Assembly: GCF_001665395.1 (NCBI RefSeq)
Contig: NZ_LZSG01000011.1
Coordinates: 18,144 to 82,143, forward strand
DNA from: Mycobacterium sp. 1164966.3
Lineage (GTDB): Bacteria > Actinomycetota > Actinomycetes > Mycobacteriales > Mycobacteriaceae
DNA: 64,000 nucleotides
Reading direction: 5' to 3'
Under the pieces are notes generated by a model. It did no database searches. It was not told where the DNA came from and worked only from the letters and a program-made list of their open reading frames with translations. The stretch's first letter is position 1; each line of letters starts with the position of its first letter. Of this stretch, positions 1 through 8,187 are shown one piece after another. Position numbers and translations under genes: made by a program.

Positions 1-1272
1 GGCTCGCAGCTGGCGCGCGGACCTCAGGGCCAGGTGGGCTGTGGTCTCGGCCAGATCCCGTCGACCGGCGAGGTGGCCATTATCGTCCCGACCATCGACA
101 TCCGCGAGACCGGCGAGACGCACACCATCGACGGCGTTCAGATCGAGTTCCAAATGGCGCCGGGCACCGAGGCACCCGCCGAGATGCATTTCTACTTCCC
201 ACGTTTCCGCGCATTGTGCATGGCGGAGAACGCCACGCACAACCTGCACAACCTGCTGACCCTGCGGGGCGCGTTGGTGCGCGATCCGCATGCCTGGTCG
301 GGCTACCTCACCGAGGCCATCGACACTTTCGCCGACCGTACCGATGTCGTGTTTGCGTCGCACCATTGGCCGACGTGGGGGCGGGAGAACATCGTCGAGT
401 TCCTGTCACTGCAGCGCGATTTGTATGCCTATCTGCACGACCAGACGCTACGGCTGCTCAACCAGGGGTATACCGGCGTGGAAATCTCCGAAATGTTCCA
501 GATGCCACCGGCTTTGGAGCAGGCCTGGCATAGCCGGGGATACTACGGCTCGGTCAGCCATAACGTGAAGGCGGTCTATCAGCGTTATATGGGCTGGTTC
601 GACGGCAACCCCGGCCGGCTGTGGCCGCATCCGCCAGAGGCGCTCGGCCCACGCTACGTCGAGGCGCTCGGCGGCATCGAGCGCGTCGTAGTACTTGCCC
701 AAACCGCTTTCGATTCAGGCGATTTTCGTTGGGCGGCTACGCTGCTGGACCACGCGGTGTTCGCCGACGCGCAGCATGCCGGTGCACGGACTCTGTACGC
801 CGACACTCTGGAGCAGCTTGCCTACGGTGCAGAGAACGCGACGTGGCGCAACTTCTTCTTATCCGGAGCGACCGAATTGCGCGACGGCAACTTCGGTACC
901 GCGGCTCAAATCACGTCGCCGACACTGCTTTCCCAGCTTACGCCGGAACAGATTTTCGACAGTCTAGCCATCCGGGTAAATGGACCCCGCAGCTGGGACC
1001 TCGATATCACCATCGACGTCACCTTCGCGGATTCGGCTGCCAACTATCGGCTGACGCTGCGCAATGGCGTGCTGGTCTACCGCAAGGTTGCGGCCGATCC
1101 TGACACGGCGACCGTTACGGCGAAGCTGGACAGCAAGTTTCGGCTATTAATGGCCTCCGTCGGCGACTTCAGCTCACCTGGACTTGAACTGTCCGGCGAT
1201 CCGGCGGCGCTGCAGACGCTGCTGGGCGCACTCGATCAACCCGACCCGAATTTCAACATCGTCACCCCGTAG
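1..1272 (+). CDS. Alkyl/aryl-sulfatase, MBL fold (5' truncated by window edge)
   Basis: C-terminal about 423 residues of an SdsA1-type alkyl sulfatase, which hydrolyses sulfate esters of alkyl chains with a binuclear zinc centre. The frame is open to the first base, so the gene starts outside the window; family members are near 620 residues, so the HxHxDH part is missing. Visible are the zinc-ligand region with CMAEN (about residues 74-78 of the visible part) and SHHWP (about 120-124), then the helical dimerisation domain, then a C-terminal SCP2-like domain (about 290-423). It corresponds to M. tuberculosis Rv3762c by content and by its position upstream of the FadE36/proXVWZ block. A hairpin repeat lies 10 bp after the stop. 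Confidence 0.92.
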   Translation, partial: GSQLARGPQGQVGCGLGQIPSTGEVAIIVPTIDIRETGETHTIDGVQIEFQMAPGTEAPAEMHFYFPRFRALCMAENATHNLHNLLTLRGALVRDPHAWSGYLTEAIDTFADRTDVVFASHHWPTWGRENIVEFLSLQRDLYAYLHDQTLRLLNQGYTGVEISEMFQMPPALEQAWHSRGYYGSVSHNVKAVYQRYMGWFDGNPGRLWPHPPEALGPRYVEALGGIERVVVLAQTAFDSGDFRWAATLLDHAVFADAQHAGARTLYADTLEQLAYGAENATWRNFFLSGATELRDGNFGTAAQITSPTLLSQLTPEQIFDSLAIRVNGPRSWDLDITIDVTFADSAANYRLTLRNGVLVYRKVAADPDTATVTAKLDSKFRLLMASVGDFSSPGLELSGDPAALQTLLGALDQPDPNFNIVTP

Positions 1273-1282
1273 CTATTCAGCG

Positions 1283-1340
1283 CGAGCAGACGCAAAGTTC
1301 CCCAATTTCGCTGCAAGATAGGGGATTTTGCGTCTGCTCG
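1283..1340. repeat. Dispersed palindromic element, copy A
   Basis: The left arm begins CGAGCAGACGCAAAG and the right arm is GGGGATTTTGCGTCTGCTCG (1321-1340), giving a stem of about 20 bp with one bulge and a 17-nt loop. Near-identical arms recur at 52133-52190 and 54192-54249. Here it sits just after the sulfatase stop and could also act as a terminator, but the other two copies lie between divergent genes, so it is mainly a dispersed repeat. Confidence 0.85.
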
Positions 1341-1639
1341 GCACTGCGAGGCCGGCGTTTGGCTCGAAGATGGGGCGTCGACAGTACACGTCACCGACGC
1401 GCTTGCGTTGCTTCCAGTAGAGCGTCTCCGTACTAATACCGGTTCGGGTGACCCGAGCGCTTTGGCTGTGAACTGACGGCTTTGGCTGTGAATTGATGGT
1501 TTTCAGAGTGAGTCTACGGCGGGATTCGGACCAGATTTCCGCCCTGGCTACACACGCAAAGCCAAGGATTCACACGCAAAGCCAAGGATTCACACGCAAA
1601 GCCATGGAGCCCGCCGCACATCGCCCACCGATTTCAGGC
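1341..1639. other. Intergenic stretch with short inverted 20-nt repeats, no gene
   Basis: Together with copy A this makes about 370 bp between the sulfatase stop and the stop of the minus-strand quinone oxidoreductase. No coding sequence is recognisable. Its content is the two sets of 20-nt repeats described separately (1461-1500 and 1551-1604), separated by about 50 bp of unremarkable sequence. Confidence 0.7.
1461..1604. repeat. 20-nt direct repeats in two inverted clusters
   Basis: Two copies of a 20-nt unit beginning TTTGGCTGTGAA lie at 1461-1500. About 2.7 copies of CACACGCAAAGCCAAGGATT lie at 1551-1604. The reverse complement of TTCACACGCAAAGCC is GGCTTTGCGTGTGAA, which differs from the left unit only in the order of one GC pair, so the clusters are inverted versions of one motif around a spacer of about 50 bp. 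They are too short and too uniform to be a CRISPR array. Confidence 0.75.
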
Positions 1640-2617
1640 TCAGGCGTCAGCTACCTCGATGACCACCTTGCCAAGTGCCTTGCGCTCGGCCACATATCGC
1701 AATGCCGCCGGAGTCTCGGCCAAGGGAAATCTCGCACCGATGTGCGGGCGGACCGTCCCGTCGGCGAACATATCAGACAACTCAGCCAGGTCACGTGCGG
1801 CCTCCAGAGGATGATCAGCCATAAAGGTCCGAATCTCCATGCCGCGAATACAAATGCCCTTGAGCAGAACGAGATTGAGCGGGATAGCCGGGATCGATCC
1901 GGCGGCATAGCCCAACGTGACGAATGCTCCACCACGCGCAAGGCCCCGCAGCGCAGGCTCCGCATATGGTCCGCCGACGGGGTCGAGGACCACTCGGGCA
2001 GCGTCGCCGGTGAGCTCGCGGATGCGGGTTTTCAGGTCCTCCCGGTCGTAGTCGACGGTAGCTTCCGCGGCCCGCTGGGCGCACAGCCGCAGCTTGTCCG
2101 CTCCGGACGCCGCCGCCAGCACCCGCGCCTTCATGGCAACCGCCAGATCGACGGCGGCCAATCCCACGCCGCCGGCGGCACCCAGCACCACCACCCAATC
2201 GCCTTGGGCGACTTGGGCAACCGACCGCAGGGCGTGGTACGCCGTGCGGTAGGTGACACCGAAGGCCGCCGCGGAGGCGAAATCGGCGTCGTCGGGTACC
2301 AATGACGCCGCCGCCGCATCCAGCAGCGCTAGTTCCGCGAACGCCCCGACGGCGGTGGTCCCGAAGACCCGTTGGCCGGGGCTGAAACTGACCCCTTCGC
2401 CGACGGCCACCACTTCACCGGCGAGTTCGCTGCCGGGCGTGAACGGCGGCGGAATTCGGATCTGATACTTGCCGGCGATGAACAGCACGTCGGGAAAGTT
2501 GACCGCCGCGGCGTGTACCCGTACCAGCAGCTGACCCGGACCAGGAATCGGATCGGGGACGTCGGCGATCACCAGATCCTCGGGCGGACCGTAGGCATTG
2601 CAGACGACCGCGCGCAC
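1640..2617 (-). CDS. Zinc-independent MDR-family quinone oxidoreductase
   Basis: 325-residue medium-chain dehydrogenase/reductase of the NADPH:quinone oxidoreductase type, reducing quinones or enones with NAD(P)H in the cytosol. The GroES-like N-terminal half includes PGSELAGEV (about 61-69). The nucleotide-binding Rossmann motif GAAGGVG is at about 146-152, and no structural-zinc cysteine cluster is present. The GTG start overlaps the TetR stop by one base (TAGTG), so it is the last gene of the five-gene minus-strand operon that begins at 6343. In that setting it may act on an acyl or aromatic intermediate, but the substrate cannot be read from sequence. Confidence 0.88.
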   Translation of the reverse strand: MRAVVCNAYGPPEDLVIADVPDPIPGPGQLLVRVHAAAVNFPDVLFIAGKYQIRIPPPFTPGSELAGEVVAVGEGVSFSPGQRVFGTTAVGAFAELALLDAAAASLVPDDADFASAAAFGVTYRTAYHALRSVAQVAQGDWVVVLGAAGGVGLAAVDLAVAMKARVLAAASGADKLRLCAQRAAEATVDYDREDLKTRIRELTGDAARVVLDPVGGPYAEPALRGLARGGAFVTLGYAAGSIPAIPLNLVLLKGICIRGMEIRTFMADHPLEAARDLAELSDMFADGTVRPHIGARFPLAETPAALRYVAERKALGKVVIEVADA

Positions 2618-3228
2618 TAACCGACCCCCAGCCCGCTCAAGCAGAACCGCACCAGGTGGGCGATGTCGTCGTCATCAGGACGGTCCGAAGAACCCACATA
2701 TCGCCGCATGGTTGCGGCCGTGCAGCTGAACACCGCCTCGACGTCGCGGTTGACGTCGCCGCTGCCCAGTGCGGCGACGGGCTCGATCAGCAGATCACGC
2801 AACGGGCTCATCATCTCTCGTTCGGCTGCCCGCCGATTGGTTCCGGCCGACATCTGCCCGGCGGCGGCGCGGCTCATGCTGATCAGGTGCGGGTCGGCTA
2901 CCTGTGCCAGGGTGCCCTCGATCCAGCGCGCCACCTTGTCCTCCGGCCGGGGCTCCTTGGCCATCTGATGCTGCAGGTAGGACACGACTATTGCCACCCC
3001 ACGTTCCATGACGGCGAGGATGAGATCGTCCTTGCCGGCGAAGTATCGGTAGAACGCCTTGTTCGACGATCCGGCTTCGGCGACGATATCGCTGACGCGC
3101 GGAGGTTCGGGCGCGGCACGTTCCATCGCCCGCACGGCGGCGGCAAGGATGCGCTCCACCTCTTCGGTGGCCTCCCGCTGCCGGTCGTCGAGTGCTCGCT
3201 CGACGGCCGCGGTAACGCGGGTATTCAC
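2617..3228 (-). CDS. TetR/AcrR family transcriptional regulator
   Basis: 203 residues with an N-terminal TetR helix-turn-helix at about 43-63 (motif VSDIVAEAGSSNKAFYRYF) and a variable ligand-binding C-terminal domain. The GTG start overlaps the acyl-CoA dehydrogenase stop by four bases (GTGA), and the stop overlaps the next gene by one, so it is translated within the operon it probably represses. The likely operator is the GAGAAT-AGC-ATTCTC palindrome at 6359-6373, upstream of the operon's first gene. Members in such operons usually bind acyl-CoAs or steroid/terpenoid CoA thioesters; the ligand here is unknown. Confidence 0.9.
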   Translation of the reverse strand: MNTRVTAAVERALDDRQREATEEVERILAAAVRAMERAAPEPPRVSDIVAEAGSSNKAFYRYFAGKDDLILAVMERGVAIVVSYLQHQMAKEPRPEDKVARWIEGTLAQVADPHLISMSRAAAGQMSAGTNRRAAEREMMSPLRDLLIEPVAALGSGDVNRDVEAVFSCTAATMRRYVGSSDRPDDDDIAHLVRFCLSGLGVG

Positions 3229-4523
3229 CGCGAATCAGCAAGCGACGAAACGAGATCCCCATACTTGGCCAGGGCGGCCTCGCGACGGAGGTCCCGCAAT
3301 TCGCTGGGCCACTCCGGATCCTCGCCCTCGTAGTTCTTAAGGAGCAGCTTGGCCAGGTTGACCTTGTGTGCCTCGGTGGGTCCATCGGCCAGCCCCAGTG
3401 CCACCCCACCGAGCAACACGTTGACCAACGGCAGCTGGTCGGTGGTGCCCAATGCGCCGTGCACCTGGATCGCTCGTAGCCCAATGGATTTGAGCACCTG
3501 CGACGCCAGGATCTTGCAGGCCCCGATCTCGGCGCGGGCGGCGTGCTCGCCGGCGGTATCGATCACCCAGGCCGCGTGCAGCACCGCCAGCCGGAATGGC
3601 ATCAGCTCGGTGTAGGAGTCGGCGATGAACTGCTGGACCAACTGCTTGTCGGCCAGCGAACTCCCTTGGGTGAACCGGCTTTTCGCTCGACGGGACATCA
3701 TCTCCACCGCCCGCTGCGCTACGCCGATCGAGCGCATCGCATGGTGCAGGCGCCCGCCGGCCAGTCGCGCCTGCAGAATCAGGAAGCCCTGCCCGGGTTC
3801 ACCGAGGAGCGCATCGGAAGGCACCCGCACCCGTTCGTAGCGCACCAAGGAGTGTCCCGGCTCGTTCGGAGAGGCGCCGACGAGGTGGTAGTTGGCCTCG
3901 ATGGTCAGGCCCTCGGTGCCCGCCGGTATCAGGAACGTCGACGCACCGCGATGGACGGGCACGTCCGGATCGGTGATCGCGACGACGATGAAGAACGATG
4001 CCACAGCGGCATTGGAGGAGAAGAACTTCCGACCGGTGATCACCCAATCGGAACCGTCGCGAACGGCGCGCGTGGTGAAAACCCGCGGGTCGGCACCGCC
4101 CTGCGGTTCCGTCATGGAGAAACACGAGAAGACCTCACCGGACAACAGCCCCTCAAGGTAGCGGTCCTTCTGCTCCTGGGTGCCGAAGCGCGCGATGATC
4201 TCCGCGTTGCCGGTATCGGGTGCTTGCGTGCCGAATACGATTGGCGCCCAAGGGCTGCGGCCGAGGATCTCATTGATCAACGTCAGCTTCACCGCGCCGA
4301 AGCCCTGCCCGCCGAGTTCGGGGCCCAAATGCGGTGCCCACAAGCCCTGTTCGCGGACCCGCTGTTTGAGTGGGTCGACTATCCGGCGCCGCTCGTCGGT
4401 CAGTGGCAGGAACTCGCAACCGGGGAACAGCACTTCCAGCGGTTCCACCTCTTCGCGGACGAACTCGCGAATCCAATCCAACTTCTTCTCGAACTCGGGT
4501 TCGGTAGAAAAGTCCCAAGACAT
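3225..4523 (-). CDS. Acyl-CoA dehydrogenase
   Basis: 432-residue flavoprotein of the ACAD10/11-like branch, oxidising acyl-CoA to 2-enoyl-CoA. An N-terminal helical domain is followed by the FAD/substrate segment CFSMTEPQGGADP (about 134-146) and a C-terminal helical domain with VHGALGTTDQLP, where other subfamilies have the signature region near the catalytic base. It is preceded by an SDR gene 25 bp upstream and overlaps the downstream TetR gene by four bases. Together with the kinase-like protein at 5315-6343, this is the common mycobacterial pairing of an acyl-CoA dehydrogenase with a phosphotransferase-fold protein. The substrate is unknown. Confidence 0.92.
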   Translation of the reverse strand: MSWDFSTEPEFEKKLDWIREFVREEVEPLEVLFPGCEFLPLTDERRRIVDPLKQRVREQGLWAPHLGPELGGQGFGAVKLTLINEILGRSPWAPIVFGTQAPDTGNAEIIARFGTQEQKDRYLEGLLSGEVFSCFSMTEPQGGADPRVFTTRAVRDGSDWVITGRKFFSSNAAVASFFIVVAITDPDVPVHRGASTFLIPAGTEGLTIEANYHLVGASPNEPGHSLVRYERVRVPSDALLGEPGQGFLILQARLAGGRLHHAMRSIGVAQRAVEMMSRRAKSRFTQGSSLADKQLVQQFIADSYTELMPFRLAVLHAAWVIDTAGEHAARAEIGACKILASQVLKSIGLRAIQVHGALGTTDQLPLVNVLLGGVALGLADGPTEAHKVNLAKLLLKNYEGEDPEWPSELRDLRREAALAKYGDLVSSLADSR

Positions 4524-4548
4524 CCGAATACTCCTGTCTCTTCGAAAC

Positions 4549-5313
4549 TCAGGGGATTCCGCCGTCGGCGCGCAGGATCGAACCCGTCGTGAAACTGGAC
4601 GCGTCGGACGCCAGAAACAGTGCAGCCCCGATGATTTCGGACGGCTGTCCGGCCCGCTTCAACGACAGGTGCCCGAACATCTCGGCTTCCCGCTCGCCGA
4701 GATTCCAGGCCTTGCTGACGTCGGTCAAGAACGGTCCCGCCATCAGCGTGTTGACCCGTACCGTCGGCCCGAACGCCCGCGCGAACCCCTCGGTCATGGC
4801 GTTGAGTCCGGCTTTGGCCGCGGCGTAGGGGACGATGTCCGGGCTCGGCCGCAGTGATCCCGCCGAACTCACGTTGATGATCGAACCGCGGCCGGCGGCC
4901 ACCATCCGCTCGCCGACCAAAGCCGACAATCGGAACGGGCCTTTGAGGTTGAGGTTGAACACCGAGTCGTAGAGTTTCTCCGTAACCGCGCTCAGCTTGT
5001 CGTAAAGCGGTGACATGCCGGCGTTGTTGATCAACGTGTCGACCTTGCCGAACCGGTCGTACGTCGCGTCGACCAATCCGTCGAGTTGATCCCAGCGGCC
5101 CACATGGACCTGGTACGGCATGGCGGAGCGTCCGGTCTCGGCTTCGATCTCCTTAGCCGTTGCTACGCAGTTATCCATGTTGCGGCTGGCGATCACCACG
5201 TCGGCGCCGCAGTGCGCGACACCGAATGCCATTTCGCGGCCCAGCCCGCGGCTGCCCCCGGTGATCAGCACCACTTGGCCGGTGAGGTCGAAAAGCTGGT
5301 CCGCGTAACCCAT
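4549..5313 (-). CDS. SDR family NAD(P)-dependent oxidoreductase
   Basis: 254-residue classical short-chain dehydrogenase. TGGSRGLG (about 18-25) binds the cofactor, NNAG is at about 96-99, and the catalytic Ser (about 150), Tyr163 and Lys167 (YAAAK) are all present. It starts one base after the stop of the upstream kinase-like gene and lies 25 bp before the acyl-CoA dehydrogenase. It would fit a 3-hydroxyacyl-CoA or alcohol dehydrogenase step in the same pathway. Confidence 0.92.
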   Translation of the reverse strand: MGYADQLFDLTGQVVLITGGSRGLGREMAFGVAHCGADVVIASRNMDNCVATAKEIEAETGRSAMPYQVHVGRWDQLDGLVDATYDRFGKVDTLINNAGMSPLYDKLSAVTEKLYDSVFNLNLKGPFRLSALVGERMVAAGRGSIINVSSAGSLRPSPDIVPYAAAKAGLNAMTEGFARAFGPTVRVNTLMAGPFLTDVSKAWNLGEREAEMFGHLSLKRAGQPSEIIGAALFLASDASSFTTGSILRADGGIP

Positions 5314-5314
5314 T

Positions 5315-6343
5315 TCAGCGGGCCTTGGTCGGTAGGGAGCGGGCGAGCTCAGCCGCGGTGGCGATGAGCTGAGGAATCATCGCCCCGAACGTCTCGGTGA
5401 TCTTGGGGTCGACTTGTCCGGAACGCACTCCGGCGGCATAGGTCTTCTCCAGCACGATGCCCAGCTTCCAGTTGGCCAACACCAGGTAGTAGTCGATGTT
5501 CTCAGTGGACAACCCACTGACCTTCCCATAGTGCTCGAGCAATTCGCTGCGCCCAGGCATGCCCCGCATGTCCAGATAGAACCCGTCGGCGCGCGGTTCC
5601 TCTCCGTCGTAGCCCAGCAGCGCCCAGGCCAGATCCAGCAGCGGATCGCCGACGGTGGTCATTTCCCAGTCCACGATCGCGGCCAGCCGGGCCGGCTGCC
5701 CGTGCGCGAACATCACGTTGGCGAACTGGTAGTCGCCATGCATGATCCCCGGCCGGTAGTGCTCGGGCCGGTTGCGCCGCAGCCAGTCCGCTGCCACGTC
5801 CAGGCCTGGAAGCTCGCGCACCCGATAGGCGTCCAGGAATGCCAGCCAGCGGTCGACCTGCCGGTCGTGGAAGCCATCAGGGCGGCCGAAGCCGTCGAGG
5901 CCCTGGGCACGCCAGTCCACTCGGCCCAGTTTGGCGGCGCCTTCGACGAGCTGGAACGCCAGCCCGCGCCGGGCCTGCAGGTCGGTGTCGAACGGTGCCT
6001 GCCACCCGCCGTCCATCGGGCTCCAGCCGTCGATCGCGCGCATCACGTAGAACGGCGTGCCCAGGACCGTGCCGGTGTCGTCGGCGGCGATCAGCTCCGC
6101 GTGCGGCACATCGGTTCCCGACAGCGCTCTTACCAGCCGGATCTCGCGCAGCAGGCCGTCAATGCGGGCGGCGTCGGCGCGGGGGCCGGGCATTCGCAGC
6201 ACCATGCGCTCGCTACCGCGCCTGATCAGATAGAGCGTGTTCTGCGACCCGCCGCTGAGCTGATCGAGCGCCGGCTTCTCGCCGTGGCCCGGTGCGTCGT
6301 TCGCATCGAGCCAACGACCGAGAACATCCGCATCCATGCACAC
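5315..6343 (-). CDS. Aminoglycoside-phosphotransferase-fold protein of an acyl-CoA catabolic operon
   Basis: 342 residues with the APH/choline-kinase fold: the Brenner motif HGDYQFAN is at about 202-209 and the metal-binding DWE at about 225-227 is followed by GDPLLDLAW. Proteins of this group are encoded beside acyl-CoA dehydrogenases and resemble the N-terminal half of ACAD10/11, so phosphorylation of a hydroxyacyl substrate is more likely than drug resistance. The frame runs further upstream, but AGGAG 6 nt before GTG at 6343 fixes the start; an ATG two codons later at 6337 is the alternative. It is first in the minus-strand operon and divergent from the phosphatase gene at 6418. Confidence 0.87.
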   Translation of the reverse strand: MCMDADVLGRWLDANDAPGHGEKPALDQLSGGSQNTLYLIRRGSERMVLRMPGPRADAARIDGLLREIRLVRALSGTDVPHAELIAADDTGTVLGTPFYVMRAIDGWSPMDGGWQAPFDTDLQARRGLAFQLVEGAAKLGRVDWRAQGLDGFGRPDGFHDRQVDRWLAFLDAYRVRELPGLDVAADWLRRNRPEHYRPGIMHGDYQFANVMFAHGQPARLAAIVDWEMTTVGDPLLDLAWALLGYDGEEPRADGFYLDMRGMPGRSELLEHYGKVSGLSTENIDYYLVLANWKLGIVLEKTYAAGVRSGQVDPKITETFGAMIPQLIATAAELARSLPTKAR

Positions 6344-6358
6344 CCCAATCTCCTGAGA

Positions 6359-6373
6359 GAGAATAGCATTCTC
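6359..6373. promoter_or_regulatory. Candidate TetR operator of the 6343-1640 operon
   Basis: Perfect 15-bp inverted repeat GAGAAT-AGC-ATTCTC in the 74-bp divergent intergenic region, 16 bp upstream of the GTG start at 6343. Symmetry and spacing fit a TetR dimer. The natural candidate protein is the operon's own regulator at 2617-3228. The binding is inferred. Confidence 0.6.
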
Positions 6374-6417
6374 CGGCGGCTTGGAAAGGCTGGAATTCCG
6401 CATGCGAGGCTTGGGCC

Positions 6418-7026
6418 ATGCAACTGCTTCTGGTCCGGCATGCGTTGCCGCTGCGCAGCGAACACGGTGAGGGCTCCGACCCGGACCTGTCGGAGGAGGG
6501 GTTTGCGCAGGTCGCCCGGCTACCCAAGGCGCTTGCCAGATTTCCGATCTCACGGGTGGTGAGCAGCCCGCAGCGGCGGGCCATCCAGACCGCCGAACCG
6601 GTGGCGGTGGCGTGTGAGCTGCCCGTCGACATCGACGACCGGTTCGCCGAGTACGACCGCGACCTTCCGCTGTACATCCCCGTCGAGCAGATCCGTCGGG
6701 AAAACCCCGACGAGTGGGCGCGCATGGCCGAGGGCCGACTGCCCAGCGCGGTCGACGAAGACGCATTCCGGGCACGCGTTCGCGCGGCGGTCGACGACCT
6801 CGTCGCCAAAGCCGATCCCGATGACACCGTCGCGGTGTTCAGCCACGGCGGGGTGATCAACGTCCTGCTGCACGAGATCCTGGGCACGGCCCGGCTGTTG
6901 TCGTTCCCCATCGACTACGCGTCGGTGACGCGGCTGCTGTTCTCCCGGACCGGTCAGGCCACGGTGTCGACGGTCAACTCCACCGAACACGTCTGGGACC
7001 TGCTGCCGCGCAATCAGCGGTGGTGA
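6418..7026 (+). CDS. Histidine phosphatase family protein
   Basis: 202-residue phosphoglycerate-mutase-like phosphatase. LVRHA near the N-terminus (His8 phospho-acceptor), SSPQRRAIQTAEP (about 43-55) and SHGG (about 141-144, second His) are the catalytic elements. It is transcribed away from the acyl-CoA operon, with the putative TetR operator between them, and lies 71 bp before the second APH-fold gene. Co-occurrence with APH-fold kinases hints that it removes or adds a phosphate in the same lipid pathway, but the substrate is not known. Confidence 0.88.
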   Translation: MQLLLVRHALPLRSEHGEGSDPDLSEEGFAQVARLPKALARFPISRVVSSPQRRAIQTAEPVAVACELPVDIDDRFAEYDRDLPLYIPVEQIRRENPDEWARMAEGRLPSAVDEDAFRARVRAAVDDLVAKADPDDTVAVFSHGGVINVLLHEILGTARLLSFPIDYASVTRLLFSRTGQATVSTVNSTEHVWDLLPRNQRW

Positions 7027-7097
7027 GGCGCCAATGCAGCGTCGACGCCACAGGCGCAGAGTCGATGGCATCAGCAGCGCGGTGGTAAACAAGTCAG

Positions 7098-8141
7098 GTG
7101 ACTTCGGCTGACCGTCTCGACGGACTCGACCTGGCCGCACTGGACCGATACCTGCGTGCGCTCGGCATCGCGCGCGACGGCGAACTGCGCGGCGAGTTCA
7201 TTTCCGGTGGTCGCTCCAACCTGACGTTCCGGGTTTACGACGACAAGACCAACTGGCTGGTACGGCGTCCGCCACTGCACGGCCTGACACCGTCGGCGCA
7301 CGACATGTCCCGCGAGTACAAGGTCGTCGCAGCGCTGCAGGAAACACCAGTCCCGGTGGCGCGCACGATCGCGCTGTGCGAGGACGATTCGGTGCTGGGT
7401 GCGCCGTTTCAGATCGTCGAATTCGTTGCCGGACAAGTGGTGCGCCGGCGTGCGCAACTCGAAGCGCTCGGCCGCAGGACCATCGACGGCTGCGTCGACT
7501 CGCTGATTCGAGTGCTCGTCGACCTGCACAGCGTCGACCCGAACGCGGTCGGGCTCGGTGACTTCGGCAGGCCCAGCGGCTACCTGGAGCGCCAGGTACG
7601 TCGTTGGGGTTCGCAATGGGAGTTGGTGCGCCTGCCCGACGACTACCGCGACGCCGACGTCCAGCGACTGCATTCCGGTCTGCAGCAATCGATTCCGCAG
7701 CAGAGCCGCACCTCGATCGTGCACGGCGACTACCGGATCGACAACACGATCCTGGATGCGGACGACCCGACGCGGGTATGCGCGGTCGTGGACTGGGAGC
7801 TTTCGACGCTGGGGGATCCGCTCAGCGACGCCGCTCTGATGTGCGTCTACCGCGATCCGGCATTGGATCTGATCGTCAATACGCAGGCCGCCTGGACATC
7901 CCCGTTGCTGCCCACCGCCGACGAGCTCGCCGACCGCTACTCGCTGGTGTCCGGGCTGTCCCTGGGCCATTGGGAGTTCTATATGGCGTTGGCCTACTTC
8001 AAGCTGGCCATCATCGCGGCCGGTATCGATTTCCGCAGACGCATGTCGGAAAAGGCGCAGGGGAGGGACGAAACGTCCGACGCGCCCGAAGTCGTGGCGC
8101 CGCTGATCTCCCGCGGGCTCGCCGAACTCGCCAAGCTCTAG
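7098..8141 (+). CDS. APH-fold phosphotransferase (FadE36/Rv3761c-like)
   Basis: 347-residue kinase-fold protein. ISGGRSNLTF near residue 35 is the nucleotide-binding loop, HGDYRIDN lies at about 209-216, and DWELSTLGDPLSDAAL carries the metal-binding Asp. It corresponds in position to M. tuberculosis Rv3761c, which is named FadE36 although it has no acyl-CoA dehydrogenase domain. The GTG start is supported by the onset of similarity to the other APH-fold protein here. The sequence shows no reason to suspect antibiotic modification. Confidence 0.87.
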   Translation: MTSADRLDGLDLAALDRYLRALGIARDGELRGEFISGGRSNLTFRVYDDKTNWLVRRPPLHGLTPSAHDMSREYKVVAALQETPVPVARTIALCEDDSVLGAPFQIVEFVAGQVVRRRAQLEALGRRTIDGCVDSLIRVLVDLHSVDPNAVGLGDFGRPSGYLERQVRRWGSQWELVRLPDDYRDADVQRLHSGLQQSIPQQSRTSIVHGDYRIDNTILDADDPTRVCAVVDWELSTLGDPLSDAALMCVYRDPALDLIVNTQAAWTSPLLPTADELADRYSLVSGLSLGHWEFYMALAYFKLAIIAAGIDFRRRMSEKAQGRDETSDAPEVVAPLISRGLAELAKL

Positions 8142-8187
8142 CCGTTATTCGAGTCTGCGGCAACGGAAGCGCGGGACCCGAAGACGC

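Noticed and set aside
1551..1604. Possible CRISPR array from regular short repeats
   Set aside because: The 20-nt units are directly abutting with no spacers between them, only about three copies exist, and no cas gene is present.
5315..8141. Aminoglycoside phosphotransferases as antibiotic-resistance genes
   Set aside because: The kinase motifs are there, but the proteins sit in acyl-CoA catabolic or FadE36-like contexts and lack the drug-binding features of known resistance enzymes.
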